A stretch of 64,000 nt of DNA. Origin: Bradyrhizobium lablabi. Its GTDB lineage: Bacteria; Pseudomonadota; Alphaproteobacteria; Rhizobiales; Xanthobacteraceae. This document shows, in pieces, positions 8,427-16,821 of the stretch. The notes under the pieces were generated by a model. That model worked only from the letters and a program-made list of their open reading frames with translations. It made no database searches and was not told the DNA's origin. The first letter of the stretch is position 1, and each line of letters opens with the position of its first letter. The position numbers were made by a program, and so were the translations under genes. Location: the NCBI RefSeq assembly GCF_018129385.1, contig NZ_JAFCLN010000016.1:1-64000 (forward strand), given 5' to 3'.

Positions 8427-8525
8427 ATGAAAGAGCAGGCATCCGTCGGATGGCCGACGCGCTGGATGCAGGTTCGGCCTCAGCTTAGCGAAGCTACTAA
8501 CACCGAACGCACGGGCTGTTGTTAG
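8427..8525 (+). CDS. Small ORF, 32 residues, C-terminal Cys-Cys (unknown)
   Basis: ATG at 8427 opens 32 codons ending TGT TGT TAG. An AGAGG stretch about 9 nt upstream could bind ribosomes, and the sigma-54-type element at 8373 is placed to drive it. The peptide has two tryptophans (WPTRWMQ), charged residues and ends RTGCC. I do not recognise a family. It could be a Cys-rich leader peptide, a metal- or thiol-related peptide, a RiPP-like precursor or chance. The reading frame stays open upstream to 8160, but that extension would cross the promoter, so the internal ATG is preferred. The next gene on this strand begins 385 bp later. Confidence 0.4.
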   Translation: MKEQASVGWPTRWMQVRPQLSEATNTERTGCC

Positions 8526-8858
8526 CCTTGGCTCGCATGCGTGCATTTGCCCAAGCCCGACCTGCGTTCGCCTAAGCCAACAGCGACGTACGTTCGCATA
8601 TTGATCGACGTGAGACGGCGCGAGTCATGAGTTCCTACAATCGATCCGCCGTACGCATCGCTGGCCGCATTCTGCTCGCTGCACCAAACTTGCCTGGCTT
8701 CGTCTTCGCCTGACCGCATGTGGCACGCTTCCGCCGATCGAGTTTCGTCTCGCGGCGGTGAGCAAACAGCCCCACAGCCACAGCCTCCGCGCGCCCGATT
8801 TGAAGACACCGTGCCTGTGATCTGATCGGCCGTTGCCCCTTGTTTTGGCACGTCGACC
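8526..8858. other. Non-coding stretch before the IclR gene
   Basis: I find no supported gene here. Minus-strand ORFs of 114 and 149 codons overlap each other and the IclR gene, have Arg/Cys/Ser-rich composition and no convincing ribosome binding site. A 28-codon plus-strand ORF opening near 8628 also lacks one. Confidence 0.5.
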
Positions 8859-8888
8859 CTTGACACTATTAATTTCGAATAGTGAAAT
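8859..8888 (+). promoter_or_regulatory. Promoter with nested palindromes ahead of IclR gene
   Basis: TTGACA (8860-8865) is followed after 17 bp by TGAAAT (8883-8888). Between and across them lies CACTATT (8864-8870) mirrored by AATAGTG (8878-8884). A second overlapping dyad is AATTTC/GAAATT. IclR-family proteins usually repress their own genes from palindromes overlapping the promoter, so this is a good candidate autoregulatory site. Confidence 0.5.
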
Positions 8889-8910
8889 TAAATTCTGAAA
8901 TGGAGGCTCC

Positions 8911-9735
8911 ATGGCCAGACTTACCGCCGTCGAGCGAAAGACCAGTACGGCCACGTTGGAGGCGTCCTCCGACGACGTGCGACTCGTCCAGGCCGTGGCG
9001 CGCGGCCTGTCGGTGCTTCGGGCTTTCAAGCCCGGCGAAAGTTCCCTGAGCAACAGTGAGTTGGCGGAGCGCACAGGCCTGTCGAAGCCGACTATCTCGC
9101 GGTTGAGCCAGACGCTTGCCGCGCTTGGCTACCTGACGATTGTTCCACGCACCGGGCACTACCAGCTAGGGGCCGGAATCGTTGCCTTATGCCATTCGCT
9201 GCTCGCCGGCATGCCTCACCGCATCGCCGCCCGTCCCGTCCTTCAGGAAATCGCGGATTTCTCGCGCCTGCCTGCATCGGTCGGCATGCGCGACCAATTG
9301 GTCATGCTCACCATCGAGACGGCGCATCATCCGCAAATGCGTCCGGCAAGGTTCGACCTGGGCTCGCGACTTCCGATCGAGACTTCGGCCATGGGCCGCG
9401 CCTATCTCTTCGCCCTGGCAGAGGGCGAGCGCGAGGCATTGTTGCAGCGGATCCGGCTACAGTGGCCGCGCAGCGAATGGCGCGGCGTGCGCGCGCGCGT
9501 CGACGCGGCCTTCGAGTCGATCGCCAAGCGCGGCTTTTGTGTGTCTCTCGGTGACCGCCAGCCAGATGTCTATGCGGTCGGCGCTCCGGTCGTGACCGCG
9601 GACGGTGCGGTTCTGGCGTTCAATTGCGGTGGAATGCCGTCTGAGGTCACCGCCGCGCAGCTCGAGAACGAGATCGGGCCGCGCCTTGCGCGCGCCGCCC
9701 GGCAAATTTCGGCGGAGGTTTCAAGCCGTGCGTGA
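8911..9735 (+). CDS. IclR-family transcriptional regulator
   Basis: This 274-residue protein has an N-terminal winged helix near residues 28-90 (LSNSELAERTGLSKPTISRL) and a C-terminal IclR effector domain, the usual length for the family. A GGAGG ribosome binding site precedes the ATG. The gene overlaps the gamma-glutamyltransferase gene by 8 bp and starts a same-strand series running to 16582, so it probably controls that catabolic cluster. The promoter at 8859-8888 carries nested palindromes that could be its own operator. The effector cannot be inferred. Confidence 0.9.
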   Translation: MARLTAVERKTSTATLEASSDDVRLVQAVARGLSVLRAFKPGESSLSNSELAERTGLSKPTISRLSQTLAALGYLTIVPRTGHYQLGAGIVALCHSLLAGMPHRIAARPVLQEIADFSRLPASVGMRDQLVMLTIETAHHPQMRPARFDLGSRLPIETSAMGRAYLFALAEGEREALLQRIRLQWPRSEWRGVRARVDAAFESIAKRGFCVSLGDRQPDVYAVGAPVVTADGAVLAFNCGGMPSEVTAAQLENEIGPRLARAARQISAEVSSRA

Positions 9736-11311
9736 CTTCACAAAGCAAGGCCGATCGATGGCGGTTGGCGAGAACGGCATGATCTGCACGTCGCATCCGG
9801 CTGCCTCCATGGCCGGCCTCGATATGCTGCGATCCGGCGGCAACGCCGTCGACGCGGCCCTCGCCGCCATCGCCGTGCTGGGCGTCGTCGAGCCGCATAT
9901 GACCGGCATAGGCGGCGATTGCTTCGCACTGTTCTCCATGGGTGGCGCGGCACCGATTGCGCTTGACGGCTCGGGGCGTGCGCCTGGCGCGGCAAGGGCC
10001 GAATGGTATGTCGATCGTGACATCCGTGAAATTCCTCCGACTTCCGCGCATGCAGTGACGATACCCGGTGCGATCTCGGCGTGGTGCACGCTGAACCGTG
10101 ACCACGGATCAAAACCTCTTTCAGAGGTTCTTGCGCCCGCGGTCCGCCTCGCCGAGGAAGGCATGCGCGTGACGCCTCGCGTCGCCTGGGATTGGGGCCG
10201 GCAAACCGAGAAGCTCTCGGTGGATCCGGCAACCCGCGCCGCCTATCTCCCCGGCGGTCGCGCGCCGGACATCGGCGACCTCTTCCGCAACCGTGCGCTT
10301 GCCGAGACGCTGCGGTGCGTCGGTCGCGAGGGTGCCGCCGGATTCTACTCCGGCAAAGTGGCCAAGGCCCTGACCGCCAAACTGCGCGAGGCTGGCGGGC
10401 TGCATCAGGAGGAAGATTTCGCCCGGCATCGTTGCGATTACGTGGAGCCGGTCGAGACCCGCTATCGCGGATACGAGGTCTACGAGTGTCCGCCGCCCGG
10501 ACAGGGTCTGGCCGCCCTCATGATCCTGCGCGTCGTCGAAAACCTGTCGTTTGGGAACGACCGGCATAGCGAGGCGGATCGTATCCATCTTCTTGCCGAG
10601 GCCACCAAGGCGGCGTATCGCGTCCGCGATTCCTACTTCTGCGACCCGACGCAAGGCGACGTGCCAGTTGCGCGGTTTCTTTCGGATGCTTTTACCGCCC
10701 GGACCACAGATGGCATCGACCCCGGCAAGGCCTCGCTGCCCGAACACTGGGACCTGACCGAACACAAGGACACCGTATATGTTTGCGCTGTTGATCGCGA
10801 CCTCAACGCGGTATCGCTGATCAATTCGCTGTTCGCGCCTTTCGGAAGCGGCATTTTCGAACCGACGACGGGCGTTCTCCTGCACAATCGGGGAAGCGGA
10901 TTTCGGACGGACCCCAAGCACCCCTGCGTCATCGCGCCCCATAAGCGGCCGCTGCACACGATCATTCCCGGGCTGGTTTTCCGCGACGGCAAGCCGATCA
11001 TGCCGTTTGGGGTGATGGGAGGCCACTACCAGGCCGCGGGCCATGCGCACTTTCTCTCGCAGATTTTCGATCGCGGGCTCGACATTCAGGCAGCCAGCGA
11101 CGAGCCGCGTTCATTTGCCTTCGACGGAAAGCTATCGCTCGAGAGGACAATCCCGCAGGCTACCTTCGACGAACTTGCCCGCCGCGGACACGCGGTTGTC
11201 TGGTCCGATCTTCCGATCGGGGGCGCGCAGGCAATCTGGGTCGATCACCACCGCGGAATCATGTTCGGAGCGTCCGACCATCGCAAGGATGGAATGTCCT
11301 TGGCTCTTTAG
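9728..11311 (+). CDS. ggt: Gamma-glutamyltransferase family protein
   Basis: A 527-residue protein from the GTG at 9728, overlapping the IclR stop. The start is chosen because R-D-F-x-x-x-G-R-S just after it matches the usual N-terminus; an ATG at 9758 is an alternative. The family is Ntn-hydrolase gamma-glutamyltranspeptidase, recognised by SGGNAVDAALAA near the N-terminus and by the presumed self-cleavage Thr in HKDTVYVCAVD (about residue 350), followed by the small-subunit motif FGSGIFEPTTGVLLHN. The usual T-T-H/S-x-S sequence is replaced by T-V-Y-V, so maturation should be tested. There is no signal peptide, so it is probably cytoplasmic, like many alphaproteobacterial paralogues. It may remove or transfer gamma-glutamyl groups from an imported amine (inference). 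Confidence 0.85.
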   Translation: MRDFTKQGRSMAVGENGMICTSHPAASMAGLDMLRSGGNAVDAALAAIAVLGVVEPHMTGIGGDCFALFSMGGAAPIALDGSGRAPGAARAEWYVDRDIREIPPTSAHAVTIPGAISAWCTLNRDHGSKPLSEVLAPAVRLAEEGMRVTPRVAWDWGRQTEKLSVDPATRAAYLPGGRAPDIGDLFRNRALAETLRCVGREGAAGFYSGKVAKALTAKLREAGGLHQEEDFARHRCDYVEPVETRYRGYEVYECPPPGQGLAALMILRVVENLSFGNDRHSEADRIHLLAEATKAAYRVRDSYFCDPTQGDVPVARFLSDAFTARTTDGIDPGKASLPEHWDLTEHKDTVYVCAVDRDLNAVSLINSLFAPFGSGIFEPTTGVLLHNRGSGFRTDPKHPCVIAPHKRPLHTIIPGLVFRDGKPIMPFGVMGGHYQAAGHAHFLSQIFDRGLDIQAASDEPRSFAFDGKLSLERTIPQATFDELARRGHAVVWSDLPIGGAQAIWVDHHRGIMFGASDHRKDGMSLAL

Positions 11312-11328
11312 TTGGAAGGAAGTCAGCA

Positions 11329-12168
11329 ATGACGCTGTTGAAAGGTGCATCCACTGCGGAAGCGTATCCCAAGCATCGCGCGCCCGTCGCATCGAGCACG
11401 CGCGACTTCATCCGCATCAACGAGGTCGGCAAGCTGTTCGGCGGGCGCGGGCCGGTCGTAACCGCGCTTCAGGATATCAAGCTCGACATCGGCCTCGGCG
11501 AATTCGTCGCGGTTGTGGGCCCGTCAGGCTGCGGGAAATCGACGTTGCTTCGTATTCTCGCAGGATTGATCCCGACCAGCACGGGAACTGTCTGGTTCGG
11601 CAACCGCAAGCTGGAGGGGCCGCGGCACGACATCGGCGTCGTGTTCCAGTCGCCCGTGCTGTTTCCCTGGCGCACCGTTCTCGACAACGTGCTGGTCCCA
11701 ATCGACGTCCAGAAGCTTGATCGAAAGAAGTATCTGTCGCGGGCGCGTGAGCTCATCGAGCTCGTTGGATTGAGTGAATTCGAACAGCGCTATCCCGCCG
11801 AGCTCTCCGGCGGCATGCAGCAGCGCGTCGGCATTGCGCGCGCCCTGGTGCATGATCCGGCGATGCTGCTCATGGACGAGCCGTTCGGGGCGCTCGACGC
11901 CATGACGCGCGAGCACATGAACGTCGAATTGCAGCGCTTCTGGCTGGCCCAGAGCAAGACCATCCTGTTCATCACCCATTCGATCTCCGAGGCCGTGTTT
12001 CTCGCCGACAGGGTCGTTGTGATGACGCCTCGGCCGGGCCGCATCGCGGAGGTGCTCGACATCGACCTTCCCCGGGAACGGACGCTCGACATGATGGCCA
12101 CGCCGCCATTTGGCGAGTACGTCCGCCGCGTCCGCGCCCATTTCGGCACAGCTGGAGTCATGGACTGA
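11329..12168 (+). CDS. ABC transporter ATP-binding protein (NitT/TauT family)
   Basis: This 279-residue ATPase has Walker A GPSGCGKST, signature LSGGMQQRVGIARA and Walker B LLMDEPFGALD, typical of SsuB/TauB-type subunits. An N-terminal extension of about 25 residues precedes the domain. Its stop overlaps the permease start by 1 bp, so the two are translationally coupled. With the permease at 12168 and the binding protein at 14142 it makes a complete importer for a small organic compound, for example an amine, sulfonate or nitrile-like solute. Confidence 0.93.
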   Translation: MTLLKGASTAEAYPKHRAPVASSTRDFIRINEVGKLFGGRGPVVTALQDIKLDIGLGEFVAVVGPSGCGKSTLLRILAGLIPTSTGTVWFGNRKLEGPRHDIGVVFQSPVLFPWRTVLDNVLVPIDVQKLDRKKYLSRARELIELVGLSEFEQRYPAELSGGMQQRVGIARALVHDPAMLLMDEPFGALDAMTREHMNVELQRFWLAQSKTILFITHSISEAVFLADRVVVMTPRPGRIAEVLDIDLPRERTLDMMATPPFGEYVRRVRAHFGTAGVMD

Positions 12169-13031
12169 TGCCCGACCTCTCCTCCCTCGACACCCCCAGG
12201 AATCGAATTCTGAGTATCCTGCTGCTGTGCCTCGTGCTCGTCATCTGGCAAGTAAGCCCGGCTCTCTTCAAAATTCCCGCGTTCATCCTGCCGACCGCAT
12301 CCGCGGTCGCCGAAGGGCTGTGGCGCGGCTTGACCGGCGGGCTCTATCTCTATCATGGCGCGGTGACGTTGTTCGAGGTGCTTGCCGGTTTTGCGCTTGG
12401 CGGATCGCTCGGCCTCGCACTTGGAGTAGCCGTCGCACTCAACCGGCGTTTCGCCTACTTCATCTACCCATACATCATCATGTTCCAGTCGATGCCGAAG
12501 GTCGCGCTCGCGCCGTTGTTCGTTCTCTGGTTCGGGCTCGGCGTAACTTCGAAGATCGTGACAGCGGCGCTGGTGGCCTTCTTTCCGGTGATGATCAACA
12601 CGATCTCCGGACTGAACTCGGCCGACAAGGACCGCATCGATCTCATCCTCTCGCTCGGCGGCAGCGAACGACAGGTATTCACCATGCTGCGGTTTCCGAG
12701 CGCGCTGCCCTTCATCATGGCGGGCCTCGAGATCGCCATGGCCCTGTCGCTGATCGGCACCGTTGTCACCGAGTTCCTCGGCGCGGACGCCGGGCTCGGC
12801 ATGCTGATGCAAAGCATGAATTTCATGATGGACGTCGCCGGATCGTTTTCCGTCCTGATCATCCTGGCGGTCGTCGGGCTCGTACTCAACCAAACCCTGA
12901 TCATGATCCGCCACCGCGTGCTGTTCTGGGAACGTCTCGGGCGGGTTGACCCCGAAGCCGCCGCCGAGACGACCGCCGCCGAGCCGAAGACGCGCCAGGC
13001 CGACGGCGCGCTCCCGGCGTCGCAGCAGTGA
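12168..13031 (+). CDS. ABC transporter permease (NitT/TauT family)
   Basis: A 287-residue integral membrane protein with about six hydrophobic segments and the BPD_transp_1 EAA-like loop (MLRFPSALPFIMAGLEIAMALSL region, about residues 185-205). The C-terminal tail is rich in Ala and charged residues. It starts in the stop codon of the ATPase gene. It supplies the membrane channel for the importer encoded at 11329-15206. Confidence 0.92.
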   Translation: MPDLSSLDTPRNRILSILLLCLVLVIWQVSPALFKIPAFILPTASAVAEGLWRGLTGGLYLYHGAVTLFEVLAGFALGGSLGLALGVAVALNRRFAYFIYPYIIMFQSMPKVALAPLFVLWFGLGVTSKIVTAALVAFFPVMINTISGLNSADKDRIDLILSLGGSERQVFTMLRFPSALPFIMAGLEIAMALSLIGTVVTEFLGADAGLGMLMQSMNFMMDVAGSFSVLIILAVVGLVLNQTLIMIRHRVLFWERLGRVDPEAAAETTAAEPKTRQADGALPASQQ

Positions 13032-13038
13032 ACTTGCC

Positions 13039-14097
13039 ATGAACGTCTATTATTCGAATCGTCAGCTTGAGCATCGTCCCCAGCAGATCATGCTACTCGG
13101 CAAGCTCACCCCGCCCGTCGAGAACCCCGATCGGCTGGAAGCACTGGCCCGCAGGCTAACCAAGGCCGGCCTGAAGGAAGTAGCACCTGCCGACCATGGC
13201 CGCGACTCCATCGAAGCCGTGCACAGCAGCGACTATGTGGACTTTCTCGCCTCCAGCTACGCGCGTTGGGCAGCCAATCCCAAGGCGGGACCGGAGGTCC
13301 TGCCGAACACGCATCCGTATCGCGGGAAGGGATCGGTGCGGCGCCCTTCGTCCGGACCGCCCTGCAGCGTGGTCAACGCGCAGGCAGGCTGGTACATCGG
13401 CGACCTCAATTGCGCGATCGGCGCCGGCACCTGGAGCGCGGTCTACGAATCGGCGCAGGCTGCGCTTTCGGCGGCGCACGCAGTTATCGATGGTGCTGCC
13501 TCTGCATTCGCGCTTTGCCGCCCACCGGGACATCATGCATTCGCCGAGCGCGCCTCCGGCTTCTGCTTCCTCAATAACGCTGCGATTGCCGCCGATCTCA
13601 TCGGCAAACGGGTAGGCCAAGTGGCCATCCTTGATTTCGACACGCATCACGGAGACGGCACGCAGGCGATCTTTTATGATCGCAAGGACGTGCTGTTCGC
13701 ATCCGTGCACACCGACCCGACAACCTACTATCCCTACTTCTCCGGTTACGCCGACGAACACGGCGAGGGAGAGGGATACGGCGCCAACGTCAACGTGCCG
13801 CTTGCTCCCGGCAGCGGCGACCAGACCTTTCTCGACGCCTGCCGAAATCTCGTCGAAGCCGTGCGCGCGCACAAGAGCGAGGTGCTCGTGGTGTCGGCCG
13901 GCTGGGACGCCCACCGTGACGACCCGCTATCCCTGCTCGATGTCTCGACGGATGCCTTTGCACGAGTCGGCGAATTGCTGGCCGATCTACAGCTTCCGAC
14001 ACTCATCGTGCAGGAGGGCGGCTATTCGCTGGAGGCCTCCGAGAACGCCGCGGCAGCTTTCGTCGGTGGGTTCTGCTCACGGCACAAACGGACCTGA
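13039..14097 (+). CDS. Histone-deacetylase-fold amidohydrolase (acetylpolyamine amidohydrolase-like)
   Basis: The 352-residue protein from ATG 13039 shows the class II HDAC/APAH signatures: RPPGHHA, the zinc site DFDTHHGDGTQ, GFCFLNN and SAGWDAHRDDPL, ending with the QEGGYSLE motif. Bacterial members remove acetyl or acyl groups from polyamines and related amines. The longer reading frame to 12946 overlaps the permease gene and was not used. Its place between permease and binding-protein genes suggests it deacylates the imported substrate before the aminotransferase acts (inference). The exact substrate is unknown. Confidence 0.9.
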   Translation: MNVYYSNRQLEHRPQQIMLLGKLTPPVENPDRLEALARRLTKAGLKEVAPADHGRDSIEAVHSSDYVDFLASSYARWAANPKAGPEVLPNTHPYRGKGSVRRPSSGPPCSVVNAQAGWYIGDLNCAIGAGTWSAVYESAQAALSAAHAVIDGAASAFALCRPPGHHAFAERASGFCFLNNAAIAADLIGKRVGQVAILDFDTHHGDGTQAIFYDRKDVLFASVHTDPTTYYPYFSGYADEHGEGEGYGANVNVPLAPGSGDQTFLDACRNLVEAVRAHKSEVLVVSAGWDAHRDDPLSLLDVSTDAFARVGELLADLQLPTLIVQEGGYSLEASENAAAAFVGGFCSRHKRT

Positions 14098-14141
14098 CTG
14101 GATGTCACTTCAACCCACGTGCAACAGAACTGGAGAGTAAC

Positions 14142-15206
14142 ATGCGTCATACCTACCTGGGTGCCAGCCTCGCCCTTTGCTCGGTGATCGCCGTTGCAGG
14201 CACGACCTCGCCCGCACTCGCACTGGATAAAGTGCGCATTGGCTGGTGCACGAGCGTGATAACGCACGGGGTCGCTCCGATCGCCGTTGCCACGAAGCTT
14301 GGCTGGTTCAAACAGCAGGACATCGAAGTCGAACTGGTGAATTTTCCGGGATCTTCGGACTGCGTCCGCAACGTTGCGACAGGCGAGGTGCTGGCCGCCG
14401 TCGCCACCCCGGAACCGGTCGCGATCCTACAGCAGACTGGCGTGAAGACGCAGGTCTTCTACACCGCCTACCGCCGCAACATTTTTGGCGTCGCAGTGCC
14501 GATGGACAGCCCCATCAAGAAATATGCGGATCTAAAGGACAAGAAAATCGGGGTGACCTCGATGGCCTCGGCAGGCGTCGTGCTGGCCCGGTCGGCAGCC
14601 ACCGATGCCGGTCTCGACGCCGATCGCGACATCCGCATCGTCGTATCGGGGCAGCCGGCACAAAGCGTTGTCCTGCTCCAGCGCAAGGAGATCGATGCCG
14701 TCAGCCAGTGGGACACGCAGTACACGCTGATGGGCCTTGCCGGCGTTCCCATGCGCATGCTCAAGGATCCACTGATCGACTCTTTTCCGGCCAACAGCCT
14801 CGTGGCGAGCGCTGACTCGGTCAAGAACAAGCGCGATCTGCTGGTACGCCTGGCGCGCGCATACACGCTGGGCGTGGCATATACTCTGAAAAATACGCGC
14901 CAGGCCGCCGCCATCTTCCAGGAGGTCTATCCGCAGGTCGTGCCGACAGGACTGACTCCGGACGCTGCACTCGACAGGACCACGACCTTGCTCAAGACCG
15001 TCTCCGAGAAGTGGACGCTCGACAAGCCAGGCGAGCAGTGGGGTGAGAGCGATCTCAAGATCTACCAAAGCTACGTCGACTGGCTGGTGCGGGCGAAGAT
15101 ACTCAAGCAGCCCATGGATGCGAAGGAGATCGCGACGAACGACCTGGTCGGAGACATCAACAGGAACCTCGACATCAAGTCGGCCGAGCAAGCTTCGGCG
15201 CGCTGA
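14142..15206 (+). CDS. ABC transporter substrate-binding protein (NitT/TauT family)
   Basis: A 354-residue periplasmic receptor with a signal peptide of about 27 residues ending SPALA, then LDKVRIGWCTSV, typical of SsuA/TauA/NMT1-like binding proteins. It follows the deacetylase gene by 44 bp and belongs with the ATPase and permease at 11329-13031. The presence of deacetylase, gamma-glutamyltransferase and aminotransferase genes suggests an amine ligand rather than nitrate (inference). Confidence 0.9.
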   Translation: MRHTYLGASLALCSVIAVAGTTSPALALDKVRIGWCTSVITHGVAPIAVATKLGWFKQQDIEVELVNFPGSSDCVRNVATGEVLAAVATPEPVAILQQTGVKTQVFYTAYRRNIFGVAVPMDSPIKKYADLKDKKIGVTSMASAGVVLARSAATDAGLDADRDIRIVVSGQPAQSVVLLQRKEIDAVSQWDTQYTLMGLAGVPMRMLKDPLIDSFPANSLVASADSVKNKRDLLVRLARAYTLGVAYTLKNTRQAAAIFQEVYPQVVPTGLTPDAALDRTTTLLKTVSEKWTLDKPGEQWGESDLKIYQSYVDWLVRAKILKQPMDAKEIATNDLVGDINRNLDIKSAEQASAR

Positions 15207-15250
15207 CGCCGGGTCACCGTCCACGGCAAACAAGGACTGGAGTAACGCAA

Positions 15251-16582
15251 ATGCAGCAAGCGAACCTCGACATTCCTCCGAACGACCTTGGCGCCTACTG
15301 GATGCCAATGACCCCGAACCGGCGCTTCAAGTCGGCACCGGAGTTCTTTGTCGAGGCCAAGGGGATGCACTACAGGACCCCTGACGGCCGGCAGGTGCTC
15401 GATGCCATCGCCGGCCTCTGGTGCGTCAACGCCGGGCATTGCCATCCCAAGATCATCGAGGCCATTCGCCACCAGGCGGGCAAGCTCGATTACGCATCAA
15501 GCTTCTCGCTCGGCCATCCGCTCGCGTTCCACTACACCAATCGCGTGATGGAGATCGCGCCGAAGGGATTTGACCACATCTTCCTTGCCGGATCCGGCTC
15601 CGAGGCGGTCGATACCGCCCTGAAGATGGCGCTGGCCTATCACCGGGCGCGCGGTGAAGGTCATCGCCAGCGCCTGATCGGGCGGCAGCGCAGTTACCAC
15701 GGAATGGGATTCGGCGGGCTCTCGGTCTCAGGCATCGGATGGCAGCGGGCGCAGTTCGGCGTCATGCTTCCGGGCGTGTCACACCTTCCACACACACATG
15801 ATCTCACCCGCAATGCGTTCAGCAAGGGAGAGCCCGAGCACGGTGTCGACTTTGCGGATGCGCTGGAAGGCTTGCTAACCGCGATGGATCCCTCGACGGT
15901 CGCAGCCGTCATCGTCGAGCCCGTCGCCGGAGCCGGCGGCGTGCTGCCGCCGCCCAAAGGCTATCTCAAGCGACTGCGCGAGATCACCAGCAAGTACGGC
16001 ATCCTGCTGATCTTCGACGAGGTTGTTACCGGCTTCGGCAGACTGGGAGCGCCCTTTGCCGCGCAGGCTCTGGACGTCACGCCGGATCTCATCACCTGCG
16101 CCAAGGGAATGACCAACGGCGCCGTTCCCATGGGCGGCGTGCTGGTCCATCACCATGTGCATGACGCCATGTCACAAGGACCGGAGGCTACGGTCGAGTT
16201 CGCCCATGGCTACACCTACTCCGGCCACCCGCTTGCCTGCGCCGCCGCGCTGGCCACCCTCGATGTCTATCAGGAGGAAGGCATCTTCGAGAAAGTCGCG
16301 CGCATCGCCGGAAAATGGCAAGCCGCCATTCACGACATCAGGAGCTCCGGCGGCGTGGTCCGCGATATTCGTAACCTTGGCCTGCTTGGAGCTGTAGAGA
16401 TCGAAGCTGCGCCGAACGCTCCCGGTCAACGGGCGCGAGCCGTGGCGAACCATTGTCTCGAAAACGGCATCTTCGTTCGCGCCCTTGGCGATACCCTGAT
16501 CCTGTCGCCGCCTCTCATCATCAACGAGCAGCAGATCGATCAGATCGCCGAGGGCATCAAGAACGGCGTTCGGACATTGTGA
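15251..16582 (+). CDS. Class III aminotransferase (omega-amino acid:pyruvate type)
   Basis: This 443-residue PLP enzyme shows the fold-type I features: GSGSEAVDTALKMA (phosphate site), LIFDEVVTGFGR and the Schiff-base lysine in TCAKGMTNG (about residue 285). The N-terminal YWMPMTPNRRFK resembles omega-amino acid:pyruvate and beta-alanine:pyruvate aminotransferases. It is the last gene of the IclR-headed cluster and could convert the amine released by the deacetylase or gamma-glutamyltransferase into an aldehyde or oxo acid, with pyruvate as acceptor (inference). Confidence 0.92.
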   Translation: MQQANLDIPPNDLGAYWMPMTPNRRFKSAPEFFVEAKGMHYRTPDGRQVLDAIAGLWCVNAGHCHPKIIEAIRHQAGKLDYASSFSLGHPLAFHYTNRVMEIAPKGFDHIFLAGSGSEAVDTALKMALAYHRARGEGHRQRLIGRQRSYHGMGFGGLSVSGIGWQRAQFGVMLPGVSHLPHTHDLTRNAFSKGEPEHGVDFADALEGLLTAMDPSTVAAVIVEPVAGAGGVLPPPKGYLKRLREITSKYGILLIFDEVVTGFGRLGAPFAAQALDVTPDLITCAKGMTNGAVPMGGVLVHHHVHDAMSQGPEATVEFAHGYTYSGHPLACAAALATLDVYQEEGIFEKVARIAGKWQAAIHDIRSSGGVVRDIRNLGLLGAVEIEAAPNAPGQRARAVANHCLENGIFVRALGDTLILSPPLIINEQQIDQIAEGIKNGVRTL

Positions 16583-16613
16583 GATACCGCGGGGCGGACG
16601 TCGCAAGACTCTG

Positions 16614-16635
16614 AGGCGATCCTTTGGGGTCGCCT
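16614..16635. terminator. Hairpin after aminotransferase gene, possible terminator
   Basis: AGGCGATCC and GGGGTCGCCT form a GC-rich stem with a short T-rich loop, 32 bp after the aminotransferase stop, in the gap between convergent operons. There is no T-run after it, so intrinsic termination is uncertain. Confidence 0.4.
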
Positions 16636-16821
16636 GACAAATACTTCAGCTTCGCCAGACGTCGGATGTGCACCAATTCATGGGACGGCGGCCTGAAGGC
16701 GCTCCGCCTCCTGACGTTCTGCGGCCTTTGCAGCGATCACGCTGGCGCGCGACCCGATGCGCTGGAGGGATACGATGACGAGGTTCTGAAGCCGCAGATA
16801 GCGGGGCGCAAATCTCGTCAT

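Noticed and set aside
8160..8525. 121-codon plus-strand ORF
   Set aside because: Its first 89 codons cross the palindrome and the sigma-54 element. Only the internal ATG at 8427 has a plausible ribosome binding site after the promoter.
8522..9074. Overlapping minus-strand ORFs of 114 and 149 codons
   Set aside because: They have no recognisable domains or ribosome binding site and overlap the IclR gene or its promoter.
10121..11050. 309-codon minus-strand ORF
   Set aside because: It is antisense to the gamma-glutamyltransferase gene with no motif support.
12946..13038. N-terminal extension of the HDAC-fold protein
   Set aside because: It overlaps the permease gene and is an Arg/Pro-rich shadow; ATG 13039 gives the family N-terminus.
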